Positions 27,957 to 35,764 of a stretch of DNA of 64,000 nucleotides are shown here, piece after piece. The stretch lies in the NCBI GenBank assembly GCA_958439195.1, contig OY288160.1, positions 248,001-312,000 on the forward strand, in the 5' to 3' direction. Below the pieces are notes generated by a model. That model did no database searches. It was not told where the DNA came from and was given only the letters and a program-made list of their open reading frames with translations. The position numbers and the translations under genes were made by a program. The stretch's first letter is position 1. Each line of letters starts with the position of its first letter. The stretch is from an uncultured Paracoccaceae bacterium (GTDB taxonomy: Bacteria > Pseudomonadota > Alphaproteobacteria > Rhodobacterales > Rhodobacteraceae).

Positions 27957-27999
27957 GCCGCTGACCCCGGTCCCTGTATGTCTTTTTGCCTTCGGGCAC

Positions 28000-28300
28000 C
28001 GCTTGGGAATGCGGGGCACCGAGGCGATCACTATGTGGTCGTCAATTTTGGTTAACGCTAACTTTCAATAACAGGGTCGCGCCAAAAGGACATCGCCCAA
28101 GCGCATACCAACTTGTGGTTGTGGCCTTTTTGCGTCGGGCTGAGGGTAAGACATGGCCTGTGGCCGTGTTTCGGGAAACGGATTGTTCCCGGATTGATCA
28201 GGATCACGGGCGGTGTGCGGCTGTTGCCGGAATGCGGCGGGCGTTCTTGTGGTGGGGCGCGGGTGAATTGGCCGGGTTGGGATAGGGATGCAGTTTTGCA
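28000..28300. other. Intergenic region upstream of the sensor kinase
   Basis: About 300 bases between the hybrid kinase and the candidate small RNA promoter. It should hold the kinase promoter on the minus strand. An AT-richer stretch at 28035-28072 (including GGTTAACGCTAAC) is the likeliest place, but I could not define -35 and -10 boxes with confidence. Confidence 0.4.
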
Positions 28301-28329
28301 TTGACAGAGGTGCGAGTAATTCGCATTAT
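28301..28329 (+). promoter_or_regulatory. Sigma-70-like promoter overlapped by a TGCGA-type palindrome
   Basis: TTGACA at 28301-28306 and CATTAT at 28324-28329 are spaced by 17 bases. Between and into them lies TGCGAGTAATTCGCA at 28311-28325, an inverted repeat with one mismatch. Its look recalls the TGC-N-GCA-type operators of alphaproteobacterial Fur-family proteins such as Mur or Irr; this resemblance is from memory and not proof. The position would let a bound repressor block the promoter. Confidence 0.5.
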
Positions 28330-28335
28330 CATTCT

Positions 28336-28410
28336 GTCGATGGGGTCACTTGCCGGTATCCCAACACGACAGGCCTGTCTCCGTGACCCCGGGGCAGGCC
28401 TTTCTTGTTT
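28336..28410 (+). ncRNA. Candidate small RNA ending at a Rho-independent terminator
   Basis: Between the promoter above and a T-rich stop lies about 75 bases without an open frame. The terminator stem is AGGCCTG at 28371-28377 with CAGGCCT at 28395-28401, followed by TTCTTGTTT. A second pairing, GGGGTCAC at 28342-28349 with GTGACCCC at 28383-28390, crosses the first, so the RNA could form a pseudoknot or switch between two folds. GACAGGCCTGTC at 28368-28379 is itself palindromic. No gene follows on the same strand, which favours a free-standing small RNA over a leader. Confidence 0.45.
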
Positions 28411-28472
28411 ATGTGGCCTTTGCGGTCTCAGGCGCTTTGGGATGTGTGGGGGATGTGTGGGGTGGCGCGTTG

Positions 28473-28489
28473 GGGCGGGCGGCCCGCCC
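28473..28489. repeat. GC-rich hairpin after the small membrane protein gene
   Basis: GGGCGGG-CGG-CCCGCCC is a perfect 7-base stem directly after the stop codon of the minus-strand gene. No T-tract follows on that strand, so it may only slow decay or pausing rather than end transcription. Confidence 0.4.
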
Positions 28490-28648
28490 TTAATCCGATG
28501 GCAGGATCGGCGCGGCGGTGTGCAGGGCCGCGAGGTAGGGGTCGAGGGTGGTCGCGTCGGCGGTTTCCACAAGGACCAGAAAAACCGCCAGCGTGGCCAT
28601 CAGAAACACCAAGGCCAGCGCCGCGCAGGCAGCAATATAGCTTTGCAT
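28490..28648 (-). CDS. Small single-span membrane protein, 52 residues
   Basis: Reads MQSYIAACAALALVFLMATL and continues through FLVLVETADATT to a short polar tail ending ILPSD. One long hydrophobic helix covers roughly residues 4-29. A GGGGA lies about seven bases before this ATG, which decides it over in-frame ATGs further out. No known family. It is isolated, transcribed toward the candidate small RNA. Reality is supported by the hydrophobic pattern and the ribosome site only. Confidence 0.5.
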   Translation of the reverse strand: MQSYIAACAALALVFLMATLAVFLVLVETADATTLDPYLAALHTAAPILPSD

Positions 28649-29049
28649 TCGTTTGTTCCCCATTCCGTGCGGGCTGACAGGCAGTCCGTGTTGCCTGCGT
28701 TGGCCCTTGCAAGGGCAAGGCTGCAAAACAAGGGGGGCGTCAGGCAAGAAAAACTGCGTCAATCATGGGTTTAAGGGGCGAAGGGTAGGGCGTTTCGGCG
28801 AAAAGTTTATGGGTTTGTTGCCGGGGCGATGCCACGGTTTTTGCGGGGGTAAAACCCAGATGTTGCGGCGCGTCGGGCTGGGTTTGGCCATTATTGTGCC
28901 TGGGCAGATGGGGTGTGGTGTGGTTTGCCGGGACGCCTTCTTTGTTGTGCGGTTTTGCCCAGATGCCGTGGAAAGGCGCGTATCCGTGTTGGGCGGACGG
29001 CTGATGTGCAGGTGTGGGCGGGTGAGTCGCTGGGAAGGTAGGGGCCGGA
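28649..29049. other. Intergenic stretch without a recognised gene
   Basis: About 400 bases between the small membrane protein and the end of the iol operon. Open frames here have no coding character. I saw no clear terminator for iolJ and no repeat. Confidence 0.5.
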
Positions 29050-29895
29050 TCAGGTGGGTGCGCGGCCGGATGCGCCCATGTTGCGGAGAATCCTGCGGGC
29101 AGCGGTGATCAGGGGCGGTTCGGTTTCGCGCAGAATGTCGATGCGGTCGAAACGGTCGGGATGCGCGGCGAGGGTGGCGCGCAGCGACCGACCAAACACC
29201 TGGCGCAATTCGGTTCCGATATTGAATTTGCAGATGTGGGAGCGCGCCGCGAGGTCGGCGCGTTGATCCGGAGGCACGCCAGAGCCGCCGTGAATGACAA
29301 GGGGGATGGTGGTCAGGTTCTGGATGGCCGTGAGGCGGGCGAGGTCGAGGCCCGCGCTGTGGTTTTTCTGGAGGTGGACGTTGCCGATGGAAATGGCCAC
29401 GGCGTCGACCTGTGTTTCAAGGGCGAAGCGGGCGGCCTGTTCGGGATCGGTGCCTTGCGACGCTTCGCCAGCGGCATAGCCCACGAAGCCAATCTCACCT
29501 TCGCAGGAGGCGCCTGCGGCATGGGCCAGGGCGGCGACTTCGGCGGTTTGGGTGATGTTTTCATCGAGCGGCAGGCGGGAGCCATCGAACATGACAGAGG
29601 TGAAGCCCGCATCCAGGGCCGCTTTGCATTCGTCGATGCTATGGGCGTGGTCCAGATGAGCCACGATGGGGACGTCAACGCTGGCCGCCAGATGGCGGAA
29701 CATGGCGGCGAGGACGGGCAGGGGCGTGTGGGCGCGGCAACCGGGGCCAGCTTGCAGGATCAGGGGGGCGTCTTCGGCCTGGGCGGCGTGGGTGTAGGCG
29801 CGCATATCCTCCCACCCCAGGCAGACGAGGCCGGGAACGGCGTAGCCGTTGGCAAGGGCGGGTTGGAGAACCTGGGCGAGGGGGACCAACGTCAT
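29050..29895 (-). CDS. iolJ: Class II aldolase, probable 5-dehydro-2-deoxyphosphogluconate aldolase IolJ
   Basis: A 281-residue class II fructose-bisphosphate-aldolase-family enzyme. Metal-binding and catalytic elements are visible: AHLDHAHSIDECKAALDAGF with SVMFDGSRLP, GEIGFVG, AISIGNVHLQK and VIHGGSGVP, then KFNIGTEL. Within the iol operon it would split 2-deoxy-5-keto-gluconate 6-phosphate to dihydroxyacetone phosphate and malonate semialdehyde. Its start overlaps the iolB stop by four bases. It is the last gene of the leftward operon. A plain sugar-bisphosphate aldolase is the alternative if context is ignored. Confidence 0.82.
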   Translation of the reverse strand: MTLVPLAQVLQPALANGYAVPGLVCLGWEDMRAYTHAAQAEDAPLILQAGPGCRAHTPLPVLAAMFRHLAASVDVPIVAHLDHAHSIDECKAALDAGFTSVMFDGSRLPLDENITQTAEVAALAHAAGASCEGEIGFVGYAAGEASQGTDPEQAARFALETQVDAVAISIGNVHLQKNHSAGLDLARLTAIQNLTTIPLVIHGGSGVPPDQRADLAARSHICKFNIGTELRQVFGRSLRATLAAHPDRFDRIDILRETEPPLITAARRILRNMGASGRAPT

Positions 29896-30746
29896 TTGAA
29901 CTTGGCCACCATATCCATGATGCCGGGTATGGTGTGGAGTTGCGCGGCGTGGGTGGGTTGGAAGTATTGCTTCAAGCTGCGCTGGCTTTGGCCGCCGAGG
30001 ATGGTGAAATAATACATCTCATACCCCGGCAGGACGCAGCATGGGTGATAGCCTTTGTCGATCAGGACGGTGGAGCGGTTCATGATGTGATAGGCGTCGC
30101 CGGGTTCGTTATCCACGCGTTGCAGCATTTGCAGGCCGGAGCCATAATCGGGACGGAAGCGGAAGTTGTAGCATTCGTCATGGCGGGTTTCGATCAGTTC
30201 CCCCGTGTCATCGCGGCGGTCGGTGTCATGCTTGTGGCTGGGAAAGCCGGACCAGCCGCCCGCGCCCACGGTGTAAAGTTCGGACACCAGCAGGCGACCG
30301 ACGCGGTCATGATAGGCGGCGCCCAAGATGTGCTTGATCTTGCGGTGGGTTTTCGTGTCGTCGGATCCGTATTGGACCTTGTCGATGTCTTTGGCGCGGA
30401 CGGCGAAGGGGCGGAGGGTTTCCGTGAATTTAGCCCCGGCGATGAAGGTTTCCGTGTCGGTGCGGGCGGTGATGCGGGTGGCGGTATTGGTGGGGATGTA
30501 GACGCCTTCGGGTTCACCATCCCAGACATCGACCCCGCGATGCCCGATGTCGGGATAGGTTTCGCCTGCGGATTCCACGGTCACGGTGCCGGTGGCGGGG
30601 ACGATGCAGGTTTCATAGCCGGGGGTGCGATAGTCGAAGGTTTCGCCCGCCTTCAGACGGATGATGTTGAAATAGACCAGCGGGACCAGCGCATCTTCGC
30701 GGTCGACGATGGGGCGGTTGGCATTGTCGTGCGGGGCGATGTGCAT
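29892..30746 (-). CDS. iolB: 5-deoxy-glucuronate isomerase IolB
   Basis: A 284-residue cupin-type enzyme converting 5-deoxy-glucuronate to 2-deoxy-5-keto-gluconate in inositol breakdown. Family features: FNIIRLKAGETFDYRTPGYETCIV, VWDGEPEGVYIP, SELYTVGAGGWSGFPSHKHD with likely metal-binding histidines, DECYNFRF and the YHPCCVLPGYEMYYFTILGG segment. Length is close to other IolB proteins. It sits eleven bases downstream of iolC. Confidence 0.95.
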   Translation of the reverse strand: MHIAPHDNANRPIVDREDALVPLVYFNIIRLKAGETFDYRTPGYETCIVPATGTVTVESAGETYPDIGHRGVDVWDGEPEGVYIPTNTATRITARTDTETFIAGAKFTETLRPFAVRAKDIDKVQYGSDDTKTHRKIKHILGAAYHDRVGRLLVSELYTVGAGGWSGFPSHKHDTDRRDDTGELIETRHDECYNFRFRPDYGSGLQMLQRVDNEPGDAYHIMNRSTVLIDKGYHPCCVLPGYEMYYFTILGGQSQRSLKQYFQPTHAAQLHTIPGIMDMVAKFK

Positions 30747-30757
30747 GGGGGTTCCTT

Positions 30758-31750
30758 TCAGCCTGTGGTGGGGCCAAGGGTGGGGCCGGGGTGTGTGGCG
30801 AGGAAGTCGTCAAGATCGGTTGTGTTGGGCATGGCTGGGGCGCAGCCGATGCGGGCCACAACCATCGCGGCGGCGGCAGAGCCGCGCAGGATGGCATCGC
30901 GCAGGGGGTGGCCTGTGGCAAGGGACGCGATGAAACTGGCGAGGAAACTGTCGCCCGCGCCGGTGGGTTTTAGGGCGGCGGTGGGGTAGATGCCGGTGGC
31001 AAATTCGCCATCGGGGGTGATCGTGATCGCGCCCTTTTCGCCCATCTTGTAGATGACGATCTGCGCCCCTTGGGTAATCAGGCTGCGGGCCTTGGCCAGG
31101 CCCTGCGCGGGGTCGCCTGCCATGAAGCCGAATTCCACGTCATTGCCGATGATGATGTCGCAGAGGGCGGCGGCTTTGGAATACGCTTCGGCGGCTTCCT
31201 GCGCGGAGGGCCAGGAATAGGGGCGGTAATCCACATCGAAGATCAGCGGCAGGTTTGCCGCGCGGGCCAGATCGAAGGCGCGGAAGGTGGCGCTGCGCGA
31301 GGGTTCCGCCGCAAGGACAGTGCCAGTTGTGATGAGAGCTGAGAAGGCGCTGTAATCGACATGGTCCACATCTGCGTTGGTCATTGCGAAATCGGCGGCG
31401 TTGTTGCGGTAGATGACGGATTGGCAGTTTTCCAGACGGGTTTCGACGACGGCGAGGGAATTGCGCGCCTCGCCTGCCACAGCGCGGACATGGGCGTGGT
31501 CCACGCCATAGCGGGTGAGTTCGGCGCGGCAGAAACGGCCCACGGCATCATCTGAGACGCAGGTCAGGAGGGCGGCTTGGCAGCCCTGTTTGACAAGGCC
31601 CACCGCGATATTGGCGGAGGAGCCACCAAGGGCGGCGGTGAAGCGGGTGGCATCTTCAACGCGCGTGCCGGGGGGATCGGCGTAAAGGTCCATCCCGGCG
31701 CGGCCAATGACGAGAAAGTTCTTTCCTGACAGTCGGGAGAGAGTGGCCAT
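30758..31750 (-). CDS. iolC: 5-dehydro-2-deoxygluconokinase IolC (PfkB family)
   Basis: A 330-residue sugar kinase. The PfkB signatures are ALGGSSANIAVGLVKQG near residue 40 and the ATP-site motif LKPTGAGDSFLASFIASLATG near 270, with the catalytic aspartate in GAGD. In the iol pathway it phosphorylates 2-deoxy-5-keto-gluconate. Unlike many proteobacterial IolC proteins it has no fused DUF2090 aldolase-like part, which agrees with a separate IolJ. Its ATG shares one base with the iolD stop. Confidence 0.93.
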   Translation of the reverse strand: MATLSRLSGKNFLVIGRAGMDLYADPPGTRVEDATRFTAALGGSSANIAVGLVKQGCQAALLTCVSDDAVGRFCRAELTRYGVDHAHVRAVAGEARNSLAVVETRLENCQSVIYRNNAADFAMTNADVDHVDYSAFSALITTGTVLAAEPSRSATFRAFDLARAANLPLIFDVDYRPYSWPSAQEAAEAYSKAAALCDIIIGNDVEFGFMAGDPAQGLAKARSLITQGAQIVIYKMGEKGAITITPDGEFATGIYPTAALKPTGAGDSFLASFIASLATGHPLRDAILRGSAAAAMVVARIGCAPAMPNTTDLDDFLATHPGPTLGPTTG

Positions 31751-33621
31751 CAGATGCCTGGCCTTTGGGCGGCGCGGCCTGACTCTACCTCGGCGTGTTT
31801 GTCGCGGACGGTGGCGGTGGCGGAGATCGCAGCGGTGCCGATTTCCCACCAGGCGTGGCCTTGGGTTGTCCAACCTTCATACGGGTCGACCTGCATGACG
31901 ATGACGGTGGTTTTGGGGGCGGCTTTGGCGCGCTGGAACGCCGCGGCCAGTTCGGCGGGGGTGGCGGCGGTTTCCGTCAGCGCGCCCATCGCGGCGGCAT
32001 GGGCGGCGAAATCGACGAGGAAGGGGTCGGTCACTGTGGGGCAATCGGCAATGAGGTTGTTGAAGCTGTCCTGCCCGGTGTTGTTTTGCAGCTTGTTGAT
32101 GACGGCGAATCCGCCATTGTCGAGAACGAGGATGATCAGCTTTTTCTGTGTGAGAACAGAGGAATAGATGTCGGAGTTCATCAAGAGATAGCTGCCGTCG
32201 CCGACAAGGACGATGGTATCGCGGTCGGGTTCGGATTCCGATTGTGCGATGCGTGCGCCCCAGCCGCCTGCGATTTCGTATCCCATGCAGGAGAAGCCGA
32301 ATTCGACATCGACGGTGCCGATGCCAAGGGTGCGCCAGTTGGCGGTAACTTCGGCGGGCAGGCCGCCTGCGGCGGTGACGATACGGTCGCGCGGGTGGCA
32401 GAGCGCGTTCACCGCGCCGATGGCCTGGGCGTAGGAATTGGGGCGGTTGCCGGGGGCCACGTTCGCGGCGACGTAAGTATCCCAGATGCGGCGTTCGGAT
32501 TGGGCTTTTGCCACCCAGTCGGCGGGGGCGCGGTGGGTAGAGAGGGCTTTGGTGAGGGCTTCCAGTCCGAGTTTGGCGTCACCCACGACGGGGAGGGAAA
32601 GGTGCTTGGCGGCGTCATGGCGGCCTGCGTTCAGGCCGATGAGGCGGGCGTCAGGGGCGAAGACGGTCCACGATCCGGTGGTGAAATCTTGCAGACGGGT
32701 GCCGATGGAGAGGACGACATCGGCGGCGCCTGCGATGGTGTTGGCGCTGTCTGATCCGGTCACGCCAAGCGGGCCGATGTTGAGGGGGTGGGTGGCCAGC
32801 AGATTTGCGCGGCCGGCGATGGTTTCCACCACGGGGATATTATGCGCCTCGGCGAAGGAGGTGAGTTCCGCGACGGCCCCGGAATATTGCACGCCGCCGC
32901 CCGCCACGATGACCGGGCGTTGCGCGTTGCGGAGGAGGGCGGCGGCATCCGCGATTTCGGCCATGTCGGGGGATTGGCGGCGGATGCGGTGGACGCAGCG
33001 GGCAAAGAAGGCGGCGGGGTAGTCATGGACCCAGCCCTGCACATCCTGCGGCAGGCCGAGGAAAGCGGGGCCGCAATCGGCGGGGTCCAGCATCGTGGCG
33101 AGGGCGGCGGGCAGGGATTGCAGGATTTGCGCGGGGTGGGTGATGCGGTCCCAGAAGCGGGAGACGGATTTGAACGCGTCGTTCAGGCCGAGGGTGGGGT
33201 TGTTGAAATGCTCTAACTGTTGCAGCACCGGATCGGGCAGGCGGGTGAGGAAGGTATCGCCGCAAAGCAGAAGCATCGGCAGGCGGTTGGCATGGGCCAA
33301 GGCGGCGGCGGTGAGCAGGTTGGCGGTGCCGGGGCCTGCGCTGGCGGTGCAGAACATGAAACGGCGGCGCATATGGTATTTGGCATAGGCCGCGGCGGCG
33401 AAGCCCATGCTTTGTTCGTTCTGCCCGCGATAAAGCGGCAGGTCGTCGCGGACGGGATAGAGCGCCTCGCCCAGACAGGGGACGTTGCCGTGGCCGAAGA
33501 TGCCAAAGCCGCCGCCGCAGATGCGGGTTTCGACGCCACCGATTTCGATGAACTGGTTCATCAGAAAGCGGACGATGGCCTGCGCCACGGTAAGGCGGAT
33601 GGTGTCGCCGGGGTGGGTCAT
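31750..33621 (-). CDS. iolD: 3D-(3,5/4)-trihydroxycyclohexane-1,2-dione hydrolase IolD
   Basis: A 623-residue thiamine-diphosphate enzyme that opens the ring of the diketone formed from inositol. TPP-family features are visible: VPCLGEALYP region, the RNEQSMGFAAAAYAK glutamate segment, and the C-terminal VLVGDGSYLLMNSD with GGFAVINKLQ. Length is typical of IolD. First gene of the leftward operon; the divergent promoter with iolG has a perfect palindrome. Confidence 0.95.
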   Translation of the reverse strand: MTHPGDTIRLTVAQAIVRFLMNQFIEIGGVETRICGGGFGIFGHGNVPCLGEALYPVRDDLPLYRGQNEQSMGFAAAAYAKYHMRRRFMFCTASAGPGTANLLTAAALAHANRLPMLLLCGDTFLTRLPDPVLQQLEHFNNPTLGLNDAFKSVSRFWDRITHPAQILQSLPAALATMLDPADCGPAFLGLPQDVQGWVHDYPAAFFARCVHRIRRQSPDMAEIADAAALLRNAQRPVIVAGGGVQYSGAVAELTSFAEAHNIPVVETIAGRANLLATHPLNIGPLGVTGSDSANTIAGAADVVLSIGTRLQDFTTGSWTVFAPDARLIGLNAGRHDAAKHLSLPVVGDAKLGLEALTKALSTHRAPADWVAKAQSERRIWDTYVAANVAPGNRPNSYAQAIGAVNALCHPRDRIVTAAGGLPAEVTANWRTLGIGTVDVEFGFSCMGYEIAGGWGARIAQSESEPDRDTIVLVGDGSYLLMNSDIYSSVLTQKKLIILVLDNGGFAVINKLQNNTGQDSFNNLIADCPTVTDPFLVDFAAHAAAMGALTETAATPAELAAAFQRAKAAPKTTVIVMQVDPYEGWTTQGHAWWEIGTAAISATATVRDKHAEVESGRAAQRPGI

Positions 33622-33688
33622 GTGGCCTCATGTTGCTGGCCTGTTGGCAAACAGGGCTTGCGTGGCGTTTGAAGGCACGATACTGATT

Positions 33689-33704
33689 TTGCAACCGGTT
33701 GCAA
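33689..33704. promoter_or_regulatory. Perfect 16-bp palindrome, likely LacI-family operator of the iol genes
   Basis: TTGCAACCGGTTGCAA lies in the 117-base gap between the divergent starts of iolD and the iolG-like gene. A perfect palindrome with a central CG is the usual form of a LacI-family operator, and a LacI regulator is encoded at 36958-37959. One site here could control both arms. Confidence 0.75.
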
Positions 33705-33738
33705 TACTTGTGTTCGAACTGTCTTTGGGGAGGGCGGC

Positions 33739-34854
33739 GTGACGGAAATCGGGATCGGCCTGATTGGTGGCGGCTATATGGGCAAGGCGCATGCGGTGGC
33801 CTATTCCGCCGTGGGGGCGGTGTTCGGCACCGCGCTGCGGCCCCGTCTGGAGATGATCGCGGCAACAAGCCGGGAGTCGGCGGAGCGCTATGCACAGGCC
33901 TATGGCGTGCGGCGCGCGGCGGGCAGTTGGCAAGAGGTGGTGGCCGATCCGCGCGTTGGAGCGGTGGTGATCGCGTCGCCGCAGGAAACGCATCGTGTGA
34001 TCGCCGAGGCAGCCTTTGCAGCGGGAAAACCGGTGTTCTGCGAAAAGCCGCTGGGGGCGTCGCTGGAGGATGCCCGCGCGATGGTGGCGGCGGCAGAGGC
34101 ATCGGGGCAGCCCAACATGATCGGGTTCAACTATGTGCGCACGCCTGCGACGCAGTTCGTGAGGCAGTTGCTGGATGAGGGCGCCATTGGCCGCGTGACG
34201 TGGTTTCGCGGGGAGCATACGGAGGATTTTCTGGCCGATCCGGCGCTTCCCGCGACATGGCGGACTTCGGGCCGTGCGAATGGCACAATGGGGGATCTGG
34301 CGCCGCATCCGATCAACTGCCTGCTGGCGCTGATGGGGCCGGTAGAAGCGCTGTCGGCGCGGATCGAGACGGTTCATGCCACACGACCGGGGCCTACGGG
34401 GCCGGTGGCGGTGGACAATGACGATCAGGCGCAGATGATGCTGCGCTTTGCATCGGGGGTCATGGGGCATCTGTTCGTCAGCCGCGTGGCGACGGGTCGG
34501 AAGATGGGCTATGCCTATGAAATCCACGGCACGTCAGGTGCAATCCGGTTTGATCAGGAAGATCAGAACGCGGTCTGGTTGTATCGGGCCGAGGGGCCAG
34601 AGGCGACGCGGGGCTTTACCCGCATTCTGACCGGGCCTGCGCATCCGAATTATGCGGCCTTTTGCCAAGGGCCGGGGCATGGCACCGGATATCAGGACCA
34701 GATCATCATCGAAGCGCGGGATTTTCTGGAGGCGATTGCCACAGGACGCGCGGTGTGGCCCACCTTCCGCGACGGGTTGGCCGTATCGACGATCATCGAC
34801 ACGGCATTCAAGGCAGCAGAGGACGGCGGCTGGCGTGCCGTCCCGCAAGGGTGA
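33739..34854 (+). CDS. iolG: Gfo/Idh/MocA oxidoreductase, probable inositol 2-dehydrogenase
   Basis: A 371-residue NAD-dependent enzyme. The Rossmann loop is GLIGGGYMGKAHA; the catalytic EKP is in VFCEKPLG and the later DLAPHPINCL carries the usual D and H. Start is a GTG at 33739 with GGGGAGG upstream. In the iol context it would oxidise myo- or scyllo-inositol to inosose. Two Gfo/Idh genes lie in this arm (the other at 35765), so which one acts on which inositol cannot be told. Confidence 0.82.
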   Translation: MTEIGIGLIGGGYMGKAHAVAYSAVGAVFGTALRPRLEMIAATSRESAERYAQAYGVRRAAGSWQEVVADPRVGAVVIASPQETHRVIAEAAFAAGKPVFCEKPLGASLEDARAMVAAAEASGQPNMIGFNYVRTPATQFVRQLLDEGAIGRVTWFRGEHTEDFLADPALPATWRTSGRANGTMGDLAPHPINCLLALMGPVEALSARIETVHATRPGPTGPVAVDNDDQAQMMLRFASGVMGHLFVSRVATGRKMGYAYEIHGTSGAIRFDQEDQNAVWLYRAEGPEATRGFTRILTGPAHPNYAAFCQGPGHGTGYQDQIIIEARDFLEAIATGRAVWPTFRDGLAVSTIIDTAFKAAEDGGWRAVPQG

Positions 34855-34861
34855 GGACATC

Positions 34862-35752
34862 ATGACCATTCGCATCGGCAATGCGCCCTGTTCCTGGGGC
34901 GTGGAATTCGCAGGTGATCCACGCAACCCGCCATGGCGGCAGGTGTTGAGCGATTGCCGCGATGCGGGCTATCGCGGGATTGAGCTTGGCCCTATCGGGT
35001 TCATGCCGGAAGACCCGGATGTGCTGGGCGAGGCGCTGAATGAGTTCGGGCAGGAGTTGATCGGGGGGGTGGTGTTCCGCCCGTTCCACGACCCGGCGAA
35101 ATGGGATGAGGTGATGGATGCCTCTGTTCGCACCTGCAAGGCGCTGGTGGCGCATGGGGCGCAGCATCTGGTGTTGATCGACTCCATCTCGCCCCGCCGT
35201 GCGCCGACGGCCGGGCGGGCGGAGGCGGCCGAGCAGATGGACGCGGCAGAATGGGCCGCGTTCCGTGACCGGATCGCCACCGTGGCCCGGATGGGGACCG
35301 AGGACTACGGGCTGACCGTGGGGATACATGCCCATGCGGCGGGGTTCATCGATTTTGAGCCGGAGTTGGAACGGCTGCTGGATGAGGTGGATGAAGCCGT
35401 GTTGAAGATCTGTTTCGACACAGGCCACCATTCCTATGCGGGGTTTGATCCGGTGGCCTTCATGCGGCGGCATATCGGACGGATTTCCTATATGCATTTC
35501 AAGGATATCGACCCGGTTGTTAAGGCGGATGTGATCGCCAGGGGAACGGGGTTCTATGACGCCTGCGGGCAAGGGATTTTCTGCAATCTGGGCAAGGGGG
35601 ATGTGGATTTCCCGGCGGTGCGGCAGATCCTGCTGGAGGCGGGCTTTGAAGGGTGGTGCACGGTGGAGCAGGATTGCGATCCGACGCTGGATGTGCGCCC
35701 CGTGGACGATGCGCGGAAGAACCGCGAATATCTTTCCTCTATCGGGTTTTGA
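34862..35752 (+). CDS. iolE: Sugar isomerase/epimerase-fold protein, probable inosose dehydratase IolE
   Basis: A 296-residue TIM-barrel protein of the AP-endonuclease-2 fold. Features include IRIGNAPCSWGVEF at the start, GIHAHAAGFID, CFDTGHHSYAGFDPV, YMHFKDIDP and CTVEQDCDPT, with metal-binding E, D, H residues in the order seen in IolE and MocC. It would dehydrate inosose to the diketone used by IolD. It follows iolG after seven bases. An inosose isomerase (IolI) role is the alternative. Confidence 0.75.
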   Translation: MTIRIGNAPCSWGVEFAGDPRNPPWRQVLSDCRDAGYRGIELGPIGFMPEDPDVLGEALNEFGQELIGGVVFRPFHDPAKWDEVMDASVRTCKALVAHGAQHLVLIDSISPRRAPTAGRAEAAEQMDAAEWAAFRDRIATVARMGTEDYGLTVGIHAHAAGFIDFEPELERLLDEVDEAVLKICFDTGHHSYAGFDPVAFMRRHIGRISYMHFKDIDPVVKADVIARGTGFYDACGQGIFCNLGKGDVDFPAVRQILLEAGFEGWCTVEQDCDPTLDVRPVDDARKNREYLSSIGF

Positions 35753-35764
35753 GGGGCGTTTGAC

